Counted from the first letter of the stretch, positions 1-5,058 are shown. The stretch is 9,282 nucleotides of DNA from Chitinophagaceae bacterium (GCA_003151295.1 PLXD01000102.1:1-9282); one strand, 5' to 3'. A program made the numbers and translations. The notes: a model not told the origin generated them from the letters alone.

Positions 1-1
1 A

Positions 2-508
2 GGCATCAAACTAGTCTATCCTTCCAATGCCGCCGATATGAAGGGGTTGATGAAGGCTGTCTTCCTGGATCCTAATCCTGTTGTCATGCTGGAGCACAAA
101 GGACCCTATTGGAGCAAGGTGCCGGGTACGGAGGATGTGAAGAGGCCGGAGCCGACCAGGGATTATATATTGCCCCTGGGCAAGGCTGGAATTGTGCAGG
201 AGGCACGTGCCGACAGAATTCGCGACGGGAAAACCTGCTGTGTCATCACTTATGGGATGGGCGTCTATGCCACAGCGGCAAAGCATGGGAAATGCCTGGT
301 CCTGACGGAGGAACCGCAAAATAATTCTTTTGCCGAGGCCCTGGCCGGGAGGATCTCCCGGAATTGCTGGTCCTGGTTAGATGCCCCGGTTGAGGTCATG
401 GGGGCGCTGAATCTCCCGGCCGTTCCGATGAATATCCTATTGGAAAAAGCCATGCTGCCCGGCCCCGAAAAAGTCTCCGCGGCGATCGGAAGGCTATTGG
501 GAGCATGA
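2..508 (+). CDS. 2-oxoacid dehydrogenase E1 beta-type C-terminal part (partial, internally shortened)
   Basis: The gene enters from the left edge; the reading frame is open from base 2 and ends in TGA at 506-508, giving 168 visible residues. The protein resembles the beta half of thiamine-dependent branched-chain 2-oxoacid dehydrogenase E1, which in many Bacteroidota is one alpha/beta chain. Visible family landmarks are YPSNAADMKGLMKA, then LDPNPVVMLEHKG, then VITYGMGVY, LVLTEEP, NSFAEALAGRI and LDAPVEVMGA. The E1 component decarboxylates branched-chain 2-oxoacids and passes the acyl group to E2 lipoyl domains in the cytoplasm. It is odd that GVY (around base 268) is followed almost at once by ATAAKHGK. 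Family members, as I remember them, have about 30 more residues here, including the DLRTLxPLD signature of the transketolase C domain. The frame stays intact, so this looks like an in-frame deletion. It converges on the cysteine operon with 32 bp between stop codons. Confidence 0.82.
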   Translation, partial: GIKLVYPSNAADMKGLMKAVFLDPNPVVMLEHKGPYWSKVPGTEDVKRPEPTRDYILPLGKAGIVQEARADRIRDGKTCCVITYGMGVYATAAKHGKCLVLTEEPQNNSFAEALAGRISRNCWSWLDAPVEVMGALNLPAVPMNILLEKAMLPGPEKVSAAIGRLLGA

Positions 509-540
509 GTTGTGAATGGGCAAGGGTGACTACCCGCGAT

Positions 541-1971
541 TTAGTACTTCGTCAACTCCGGCTGTACTTCGTCGATATAGGAAAGGATCCCGCCTTTCAG
601 GTTGTAGAGGTTGGTAAAACCGAATTTTTCTTCCAGCTCACGAATGGCTTTGGCGCTGCGGCCACCCGTCTTACAATGAACGATCACTTTACGATCGCGC
701 GCTATCCTGTCTGCATTGGCTGCGATAGTTGCCAGCGGGATAAGTTCCCCGCCGATCGTTACAATATTGTATTCGTGGGGTTCTCTCACATCGATCAGTT
801 GGAATTTTTCTCCACGCACCTGCAGGTCATATAATTCTTTGGCAGTGATCTCTTTCAGCGGTTTTTCCTCAATGGCTTTCATGCCGCAGAATTGTTCGTA
901 GTCGATCAGGCCGGTGATGGTAGGGTTCTTACCGTTGATGGGGTTGTCTTCCCTGCTTTTGATATTGAAGGTCCTGCTTTCAAAATTGAGGGCATCGAAG
1001 AGGAAGAAACGGCCGGATAGGGTTTCTCCGATTCCTGTAATGACCTTGATCACTTCCAGGGCCTGGAGGCTGCCGATGATCCCCGGCAGAACGCCCAATA
1101 CACCACCTTCCGCACAACTGGGCACCAGGCCTGGAGGGGGCGGGGTAGGGTACAGGTCGCGGTAATTCGGACCGGTATTGCCGTGACGATCCGTGTAGTT
1201 AAAGACGGAGACCTGACCTTCGAACTGGAAGATCGAAGCGTAGACATTCGGTTTGCCTAAAAGCACGGCCGCATCATTTACGAGGTAGCGGGTGGGGAAA
1301 TTGTCGGTGCCGTCCGCCACGACATCATAATCACGGATAATATCCAGCGCGTTTTGTGAATTGAGATGGATATTATAGATATTCAGGCGGATATACGGGT
1401 TGAGCGATTCGAGTCTTCTTTTGGCTGCCTCTACTTTGGGCTTCCCGATCTCTTCTATGCCGAAAAGCACCTGTCTTTGCAGATTGCTGTCGTCGACCAC
1501 ATCAAAATCCACGATCCCGATGGTACCGACCACAGCTGCAGCGAGGTAGAGTAAAACGGGGCTGCCGAGGCCGCCCGAACCTATGACAAGGACTTTGGCC
1601 GCTTTCAGTTTTTGCTGGGCTTCGTAACCGAATTCGGGGATGATGATATGCCTGTTATAGCGGGCCAGTTCTTCCGGGGAGAAGGTGATCTCGTCTGTGG
1701 ATCCACCCGCAATGGCCGGAATAATGCTGATGACGGTATCGTCTTTTACGATTGTTTTTTCCTGCTGAAGATTTCTGATATCGTCATTACCGACAAAGAT
1801 ATTTACGAAGGATCGGATCTGTCCTTTCTCATCGAGAAGGTGTTTTTTCAGGTCCGGGAAATTTGCAGTCAGTTCCCGCACGGTCTCGTCTATATTGGTT
1901 GCCTTTATTTCCAGCCGGGCTGTATTATTGGTGAATTTTCTTAATGGTGTGGGGATGATGACAGTAGCCAT
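541..1971 (-). CDS. moeZ: CysO-like sulfur carrier fused to MoeZ-like E1 adenylyltransferase and rhodanese
   Basis: This 476-residue protein joins three functions. Residues 1-90 are a beta-grasp carrier like mycobacterial CysO (IPTPLR, FVNIFVGNDDIR, IIPAIAGG) with Gly89-Gly90. From about residue 98 it is a MoeB/ThiF/MoeZ E1: ARYNRHI, ATP loop GSGGLG at 131-136, DFD at 155-157, NLQRQ at 163-167, GTDNFPTRYLVNDAA, and CAEGGVLG with Cys286. Residues ~372-476 are a rhodanese with active-site loop CKTGGRS (Cys433). The known role of the parts is to adenylate the carrier Gly-Gly end and convert it to a thiocarboxylate with persulfide sulfur from the rhodanese. The Zn-binding CxxC pairs of MOCS3/MoeB are absent (NYRD replaces CYRC), as I recall for MoeZ. 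The Gly-Gly is internal (bases 1702-1707), followed by Ser91 and the E1 domain, so the carrier end is not free unless it is cut. It is the last gene of the cysM operon, 48 bp after mec. Confidence 0.93.
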   Translation of the reverse strand: MATVIIPTPLRKFTNNTARLEIKATNIDETVRELTANFPDLKKHLLDEKGQIRSFVNIFVGNDDIRNLQQEKTIVKDDTVISIIPAIAGGSTDEITFSPEELARYNRHIIIPEFGYEAQQKLKAAKVLVIGSGGLGSPVLLYLAAAVVGTIGIVDFDVVDDSNLQRQVLFGIEEIGKPKVEAAKRRLESLNPYIRLNIYNIHLNSQNALDIIRDYDVVADGTDNFPTRYLVNDAAVLLGKPNVYASIFQFEGQVSVFNYTDRHGNTGPNYRDLYPTPPPPGLVPSCAEGGVLGVLPGIIGSLQALEVIKVITGIGETLSGRFFLFDALNFESRTFNIKSREDNPINGKNPTITGLIDYEQFCGMKAIEEKPLKEITAKELYDLQVRGEKFQLIDVREPHEYNIVTIGGELIPLATIAANADRIARDRKVIVHCKTGGRSAKAIRELEEKFGFTNLYNLKGGILSYIDEVQPELTKY

Positions 1972-1997
1972 ATTATAGGTTTTAATTGTAGTGTTTA

Positions 1998-2046
1998 TAT
2001 GAATTGATAGTTGTAATTTCTATGTGAATTGGTAGTCGATTATTTT
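1998..2046. repeat. Imperfect duplication of the mec 3' end
   Basis: On the plus strand, a segment at about 1998-2019 (tatgaattgatagttgtaat) resembles the segment at about 2021-2046 (tatgtgaattggtagtcgat), which is the 3' end and stop of the mec gene. The two are adjacent and differ by a 2-base indel and a few substitutions. It looks like a short tandem duplication that pushed the moeZ start away from the mec stop. The repeat is short and AT-rich, so chance is possible. Confidence 0.35.
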
Positions 2047-2445
2047 CTCTTCCTCGAATTGTTCTTCTTCATTTAATCTCCAGGATCTGAGCGTAATGAT
2101 CTCGTTGTTCAGCACGGAGATGATCAGGTAGGAGAAATAGGGCTGAGCTGCTACCCGGTCATGTTCGGAAGGAATTGCCGGATGACTGGGATGCGAATGA
2201 TAAACGCCCAGCAGCCCTAAATTGTTCTCCAGCGCATATTGCTCGCCCTTCAGATAATCCTGCGGGGAGATCTCGAAGCGGCGTGTTTTATCCCCTGCTT
2301 TGGAATTGTCTACGACCTGGATAGCCGTGATGACACGGGTTTCGTCTTTTTCTGTGCCAAACAGGAACCCGCAACACTCATCCGGGAAAGTGCTGACGGC
2401 GTCTTCGATGAATTGTTCTCTGGCAGGGGGTTCGATGATGATCAT
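2020..2445 (-). CDS. mec: JAMM/Mec-type zinc hydrolase (CysO-cysteine peptidase)
   Basis: A compact 141-residue JAMM (Mov34/MPN) metalloprotease, the usual size for Mec. The full motif is present: Glu23 in DECCGFLFG, then HSHP at 83-86 and the series ending SEHD, giving zinc ligands His83, His85 and Asp96, with Ser93 in the expected place. In Mycobacterium, Mec hydrolyses the CysO-cysteine adduct, freeing cysteine and regenerating the Gly-Gly carrier. The neighbours here, a cysteine synthase and a CysO-MoeZ fusion, support the same role. Because the carrier Gly-Gly lies inside the downstream fusion, Mec could also be the protease that cuts after Gly90; this is inference. The ATG lies one base after the cysM stop (TAA-T-ATG), which suggests translational coupling. 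The upstream bases are AT-rich with no Shine-Dalgarno. It ends 48 bp before moeZ. Confidence 0.92.
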   Translation of the reverse strand: MIIIEPPAREQFIEDAVSTFPDECCGFLFGTEKDETRVITAIQVVDNSKAGDKTRRFEISPQDYLKGEQYALENNLGLLGVYHSHPSHPAIPSEHDRVAAQPYFSYLIISVLNNEIITLRSWRLNEEEQFEEEKIIDYQFT

Positions 2446-2446
2446 A

Positions 2447-3391
2447 TTATATTTTTATTTTGAGTGCCCGGATGACTTCGCTGTATTTGTCCGCATTGTC
2501 GGGAAACACCGTTACGACGATTCCTTCTTCTATCCCGTTGGCTATCTTAATAGCGCCGGCCAGGTTTGCAGCGGCCGAGGGGCTGAGGAGCAATCCTTCA
2601 TGCCGGTAGGCCGCCCGGATGATCTCATAGGCTTCTTCCGTGCCGATCTCAAGGGTTTCGTCCGCTACCGAGGGATCGTAGATCCGGGGTACGATGGCCG
2701 TTTCCAGGTGTTTCCATCCTTCCATGCCATGCATCGCCAGTTCGGGCTGAAGGGAGATCAGGAGGGTGGAGGGGCTCAATTCCCTCAGCCTTCTCCCCGT
2801 TCCGACGAAAGTGCCGGTCGTCCCGAGTCCTGCTACGAAATGGGTAATACCGGGGAGTTCCTGGAATATCTCGATGGCCGTGGTACGATAATGGGCTTTC
2901 CAGTTATCGGGGTTCTTGTACTGGTCGGCATAGAAATATTTTTCAGGGTTTTCTTCAGCCAGGGACAGGGCCACTTGCTGAGCTCCATCCGTTCCTTCGA
3001 AAGGGGAGGTCAGTATGAGCTCGGCACCCAGCGACCGGAGGATCTCCTTTCTTTCCTGGCTGGCATTTTCCGGAAGGCAGAGAGCGACCCTGATATTCAG
3101 CAAGGCGGCAATTGTCGCATAGGCGATACCGGTATTTCCACTGGTAGCATCCAGCAAGGTCTTTTGTTTTGTGAGTTCGCCCCTTTCAATGGCGCTGCGA
3201 ATAATGTAGTAAGCCGCGCGTGCTTTCACGCTGCCGGACAATTGCATCCATTCCTTTTTGGCGTAGATATGAACATTCTTTTTGCTGAATAAACGGGTAA
3301 CCGCATGCAAGGGTGTATTGCCAACCTGCTTTTCCAGCGACCGGACTTTTGCGATCAGTTCAGGAGTATTTAAGGCGGTGATTGTTTCCAT
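2447..3391 (-). CDS. cysM: PLP-dependent cysteine synthase, CysM type (sulfur-carrier dependent)
   Basis: A 314-residue fold-type II PLP enzyme. Visible landmarks are VGNTPL (23-28), SGSVKAR with the PLP lysine Lys56, the substrate loop TSGNTG (83-88), the PLP phosphate-binding glycine loop GLGTTGT (188-194), and Ser272 in LLLSPSAAA near the PLP ring nitrogen. It lacks the SVKDR form common in CysK (Ala57 replaces Asp). The segment PRIYDP and the following region resemble mycobacterial CysM, which uses O-phosphoserine and CysO thiocarboxylate rather than free sulfide. The operon with mec and CysO-MoeZ makes that route likely here. Use of O-phosphoserine versus O-acetylserine cannot be settled from what I see. 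It is the first structural gene of the operon, preceded by a Cys-codon leader ORF and terminator, so transcription is probably attenuated by cysteine supply. The start ATG follows an AT-rich 31-nt stretch after the terminator. Confidence 0.93.
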   Translation of the reverse strand: METITALNTPELIAKVRSLEKQVGNTPLHAVTRLFSKKNVHIYAKKEWMQLSGSVKARAAYYIIRSAIERGELTKQKTLLDATSGNTGIAYATIAALLNIRVALCLPENASQERKEILRSLGAELILTSPFEGTDGAQQVALSLAEENPEKYFYADQYKNPDNWKAHYRTTAIEIFQELPGITHFVAGLGTTGTFVGTGRRLRELSPSTLLISLQPELAMHGMEGWKHLETAIVPRIYDPSVADETLEIGTEEAYEIIRAAYRHEGLLLSPSAAANLAGAIKIANGIEEGIVVTVFPDNADKYSEVIRALKIKI

Positions 3392-3422
3392 AAACCTTTA
3401 ATGGCATAAACGATTGTACATG

Positions 3423-3451
3423 AAAAAAGCCCCACATCAGGTGGAGCTTTT
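3423..3451 (-). terminator. Intrinsic terminator in the cysM leader (attenuator)
   Basis: On the minus strand, AAAAGCTCCAC (3451-3441) pairs with GTGGGGCTTTT (3435-3425) around a 5-nt loop CTGAT. The stem has 11 pairs, including one U-G wobble, and ends in a run of six U. The U-G pair becomes a C-A mismatch on the plus strand, so the structure is oriented for minus-strand transcription. It lies after the leader ORF stop and 31 nt before the cysM ATG, where an attenuator terminator is expected. The 5' arm contains CTCCACC, the complement of the proposed antiterminator segment at 3496-3502. Confidence 0.88.
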
Positions 3452-3516
3452 AAATATTGTGTTTTACAGTTTTTAAACAGCTATAAGAGGTCATCCTCCA
3501 CCATAATAACCATGGC
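3440..3516 (-). promoter_or_regulatory. Proposed antiterminator and competing hairpins of the cys attenuator
   Basis: GGTGGAG (3502-3496, leader codons 22-24) is perfectly complementary to CTCCACC (3446-3440), which includes most of the GC part of the terminator 5' arm. Pairing the two would prevent the terminator, leaving a 49-nt loop. GGTGGAG also takes part in two small upstream alternatives: GCCAT (3516-3512) with ATGGT (3504-3500), and GAGG (3498-3495) with CCTC (3490-3487). Model: a ribosome stalled on the Cys codons leaves GGTGGAG free to block the terminator. A ribosome reaching the stop codon covers it, and the terminator forms. The pairings are seen in the sequence; the mechanism is inference. 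Confidence 0.72.
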
Positions 3517-3567
3517 TTGCTTACAACAGCAACAACAACAAGTACTATGTGCGAAGGCCTGGTTCAT
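3481..3567 (-). CDS. Cysteine leader peptide with six consecutive Cys codons
   Basis: A 28-codon ORF runs from ATG (3567) to TAG (3483-3481) upstream of cysM. The peptide reads MNQAFAHST, then six Cys (codons 10-15, TGT TGT TGT TGC TGT TGT, bases 3540-3523), then KQAM and a hydrophobic/acidic end. A Cys run of this length at the head of a cysteine biosynthesis operon is the hallmark of an attenuation leader that senses charged Cys-tRNA, as His and Trp runs do in hisL and trpL. The ATG is 22 nt after a perfect TAnnTTTG, so the 5' UTR would be about 16-18 nt, AT-rich and without a Shine-Dalgarno. A terminator follows the stop codon, and a leader segment can pair with its 5' arm. The product itself probably has no function after translation. 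Poly-Cys leader ORFs are known in mycobacteria, where the mechanism is different. Confidence 0.87.
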   Translation of the reverse strand: MNQAFAHSTCCCCCCKQAMVIMVEDDLL

Positions 3568-3589
3568 CTGGTTTTTTAATTCAAGTATA

Positions 3590-3618
3590 CAAATATAACC
3601 CTTTTTTCAAAATTTCAT
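3590..3618 (-). promoter_or_regulatory. Bacteroidota-type promoter of the cys leader and operon
   Basis: On the minus strand a perfect -7 element TATATTTG (TAnnTTTG) lies at 3597-3590. Eighteen bases upstream is TATG, which matches the -33 TTTG at three of four positions. The start site would be near 3585-3583, just before the leader ATG at 3567. The same 18-base spacing is seen in the divergent rpiA promoter. Confidence 0.65.
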
Positions 3619-3660
3619 AGTAGGGGGTGCGGAATTTGATAAAAAGAGAGGTCCCGGATC

Positions 3661-3690
3661 TTTGCCGTTGATCGATAGTTATTTATCTTG
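3661..3690 (+). promoter_or_regulatory. Probable rpiA promoter
   Basis: TTTG at 3661-3664 is followed after 18 bases by TTATCTTG at 3683-3690, one mismatch from TAnnTTTG. This predicts a start near 3697 and an 18-nt 5' UTR before the ATG at 3715. It also argues against the in-frame TTG at 3688 as the rpiA start, since that codon lies inside the -7 element. The promoter is back to back with that of the cys leader. Confidence 0.55.
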
Positions 3691-3714
3691 CCTCTTGAAT
3701 ACCAATCAACTACT

Positions 3715-4419
3715 ATGTCTATGGAAGATCCGGTAAAAAATGTTAAAAAATTGGCGGCTTTGAAGGCGATCAGCTATATCAAGGATGGGATGACCCTCGG
3801 GCTGGGCACCGGCTCTACAGCTTACTGGGCTATTCAGGGTATTGGCGAGCGGGTCAGGCAAGGCCTGCAGGTGCGTGCGATTGCTACTTCCATGCAATCC
3901 GATTCCCTGGCCAGGGACGCGGGGATACCGATCGTCTCATTTGCGGACATTAATCATCTGGATGTTACGATCGACGGGGCCGATGAGGTGGATGAAAAAC
4001 TCAACCTGATCAAAGGGGGAGGAGGGGCTCTGCTCCGCGAGAAAATTGTCGCTTCGGCGACCCTATTTTATATTATTATCGTCGATGAGACCAAACTGGT
4101 CGGCCGGCTTGGAAAATTTCCCCTGCCGGTGGAAGTCGCCCAATTTGGCTGGGAGATGACCCTCTTGCAACTAAGCAAGTTGGGTTGCAAGCCTGTTTTG
4201 CGTTCCGTGGACCACAAGCCTTTTTTAAGTGATAACGGTCATTATATCCTGGATTGCGCGTTCGGGGAGATCAGTAAGCCGGCCCTGCTGCACGAGCAGG
4301 TGAACGCCATTACGGGGGTTATGGATAACGGTCTGTTTATCAATATGGCAGATGTGGTGATCGCCGGTTATAAAGATGGAAGCACGAAACTGATCGAGCG
4401 GGCGGGAGTTAAGGGCTGA
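3715..4419 (+). CDS. rpiA: Ribose-5-phosphate isomerase A
   Basis: A 234-residue RpiA, close to the usual 220-235. It interconverts ribose-5-phosphate and ribulose-5-phosphate in the cytoplasmic non-oxidative pentose phosphate pathway. Visible motifs with the ATG at 3715 as residue 1 are GTGSTA (31-36), the phosphate-binding and catalytic DGADE (87-91), and KGGGGALLREK (100-110), where Glu109 matches the catalytic Glu103 of E. coli; FPLPVEV follows at 135-141. The frame is open upstream to TTG at 3688, but that codon sits in the likely -7 element, so ATG 3715 (or ATG 3721) is preferred. It is divergent from the cys leader and not obviously co-transcribed with anything: about 670 bp without a clear gene follows, and I see no strong terminator right after the stop. 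Confidence 0.95.
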   Translation: MSMEDPVKNVKKLAALKAISYIKDGMTLGLGTGSTAYWAIQGIGERVRQGLQVRAIATSMQSDSLARDAGIPIVSFADINHLDVTIDGADEVDEKLNLIKGGGGALLREKIVASATLFYIIIVDETKLVGRLGKFPLPVEVAQFGWEMTLLQLSKLGCKPVLRSVDHKPFLSDNGHYILDCAFGEISKPALLHEQVNAITGVMDNGLFINMADVVIAGYKDGSTKLIERAGVKG

Positions 4420-4494
4420 CGGGGATAGGGTAGTGTTATTACCTCGAACGTCATATCGAAGTGGACGGGGCATCATAGCCAATTGGCACTTGCA

Positions 4495-4635
4495 ATGGTA
4501 GAAGAGCGCTGCGGGGACGATCCCGGCAAATGGGCGCGAGTCGCCCGGTATGCGATTGCGGCTCTTGAATCCCGCATACTACTTTGGGATGGGGTGTTGG
4601 CGGCTATCCAGGATCGCGTACGGGTCGAAGGGTAA
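4495..4635 (+). CDS. Short ORF, hypothetical (doubtful)
   Basis: A 46-codon ORF begins at ATG 4495 and ends at TAA 4633-4635; its frame is open upstream to 4429. The composition is protein-like: MVEERCGDDPGKW, then RYAIAALESRILLWDGVLAA, an amphipathic Ala/Leu-rich stretch with Trp. I do not recognise the family. It overlaps the minus-strand short ORF at 4579-4716. It could be a small protein, the remnant of a decayed gene whose 5' part is lost, or a chance ORF in GC-rich DNA. Confidence 0.25.
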   Translation: MVEERCGDDPGKWARVARYAIAALESRILLWDGVLAAIQDRVRVEG

Positions 4636-4716
4636 GCTAGAGTCGAGACTGTTTAATTTTGCAACGATTTTCTTGAAGACACTGGTATGTTCCGGACGTG
4701 CGCCGCTATTGCGCAA
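4579..4716 (-). CDS. Short minus-strand ORF, possible gene remnant (doubtful)
   Basis: The minus strand is open from 4722 to the TAG at 4581-4579; from a TTG at 4716 it would encode 45 residues. It reads RPEHTSVFKKIVAKLNSL and then LPFDPYAILDSRQ, with natural-looking composition, and resembles the C-terminal tail of a larger protein. An in-frame stop (TAA, 4725-4723) lies just upstream, so any longer gene is broken. There is no ATG. I cannot name a family. It overlaps the opposite short ORF at 4495-4635, so at most one is likely real. Confidence 0.2.
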   Translation of the reverse strand: MRNSGARPEHTSVFKKIVAKLNSLDSSLPFDPYAILDSRQHPIPK

Positions 4717-4847
4717 CGCCGCTTAGAACTTCGTCGGAACTTCGTCCCTTGTTCCTTCTCGTTGGGCTACGCCCGCAACTTTCGTTCCGAGCTTCGCTCG
4801 ATCCTCAGTTGCCTTCGCGTCGCTCGGTTACGACCATCCGGTGTCCT
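4676..4847. repeat. TTCGY-rich block with imperfect terminal inverted repeats (MITE-like or structured RNA)
   Basis: AAGACACTGGTATGTTC at 4676-4692 matches the reverse complement of 4832-4847 (AGGACACCGGATGGTC) at 13 of 16 aligned positions with one gap. Two of the three mismatches are transitions that allow G-U pairing. Between them are short repeats such as the tandem GAACTTCGTC at 4726-4747 and related motifs (TTCGTTCCGAGC, TTCGCTCG, TTCGCGTCGCTCGG). No open frame makes sense through the block. It may be a dispersed intergenic repeat or small non-autonomous element; no target-site duplication was obvious. Confidence 0.35.
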
Positions 4848-4912
4848 GGTTTAAAGGCGGGAGGATGATGGATGGGCTTGCGGAGGCGTCTTTGCATCAA
4901 TAGACGACAGGT

Positions 4913-4948
4913 GCGGAAGACGTCTATAACGCGGAAGACATCTATATC
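4913..4948. repeat. 18-bp tandem direct repeat, two copies
   Basis: GCGGAAGACGTCTATAAC (4913-4930) is followed directly by GCGGAAGACATCTATATC (4931-4948); 16 of 18 bases agree. The second copy runs into a perfect TAnnTTTG, so the duplication may have created or altered a promoter upstream of rfaE1. Confidence 0.7.
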
Positions 4949-4952
4949 TTTG
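4945..4952 (+). promoter_or_regulatory. Candidate -7 element for rfaE1-ispD
   Basis: TATCTTTG is a perfect TAnnTTTG on the strand of rfaE1. No TTTG is found at the 17-23 base spacing upstream, and the predicted transcript would have a 5' UTR of about 125 nt, so the call is weak. No better candidate was seen closer to the gene. Confidence 0.35.
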
Positions 4953-4978
4953 TAAGAGGCTCTTCTTGTATTCTCATT

Positions 4979-5000
4979 GAACTCTCATTGAGTTCTTTTT
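4979..5000 (+). terminator. Small hairpin followed by five T in the rfaE1 upstream region
   Basis: GAACTC (4979-4984) and GAGTTC (4990-4995) form a perfect 6-bp stem with loop TCATT, followed by TTTTT (4996-5000). It is short for an intrinsic terminator and lies downstream of the candidate -7 element, so it could be a weak terminator of upstream transcription, a leader hairpin, or chance. Confidence 0.35.
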
Positions 5001-5028
5001 GTGGAAGGAGTTTTACGCCGTGTGTTGG

Positions 5029-5058
5029 TTGTGAGGTGTTGTGAGATGTTGTCAGGCA
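5029..5058. repeat. 10-bp G/T-rich tandem repeat
   Basis: TTGTGAGGTG (5029-5038) and TTGTGAGATG (5039-5048) are adjacent copies with one mismatch; TTGTCAGGCA (5049-5058) is a degenerate third. It lies 29-58 bases before the rfaE1 start. Its role is unknown; it may be replication slippage. Confidence 0.5.

Noticed and set aside
509..540. Inverted GGGT/ACCC pair (GGGTGACTACCC) between the convergent E1 and moeZ stops as a bidirectional terminator
   Set aside because: The stem is only 4 bp, the loop is 4 nt and no T run follows on either strand.
2300..3292. Long plus-strand ORF of 330 codons
   Set aside because: It lies antisense to mec and cysM, which have full catalytic motifs; its own translation has no recognisable domain.
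3398..3421. Tiny minus-strand ORF of seven codons (MYNRLCH) between the terminator and cysM
   Set aside because: It is too short to judge, has a single Cys codon, and lies after the terminator; it is most likely chance, though it could affect cysM initiation.
3523..3540. CAA/CAG-type trinucleotide run on the plus strand as a simple microsatellite
   Set aside because: Read on the minus strand it is the six-Cys block of a leader ORF with start, stop, promoter and terminator in the right places, which explains it better.
3688..3714. TTG at 3688 as the rpiA start
   Set aside because: It lies within the likely -7 element, and the RpiA family N-terminus fits ATG 3715 or 3721.
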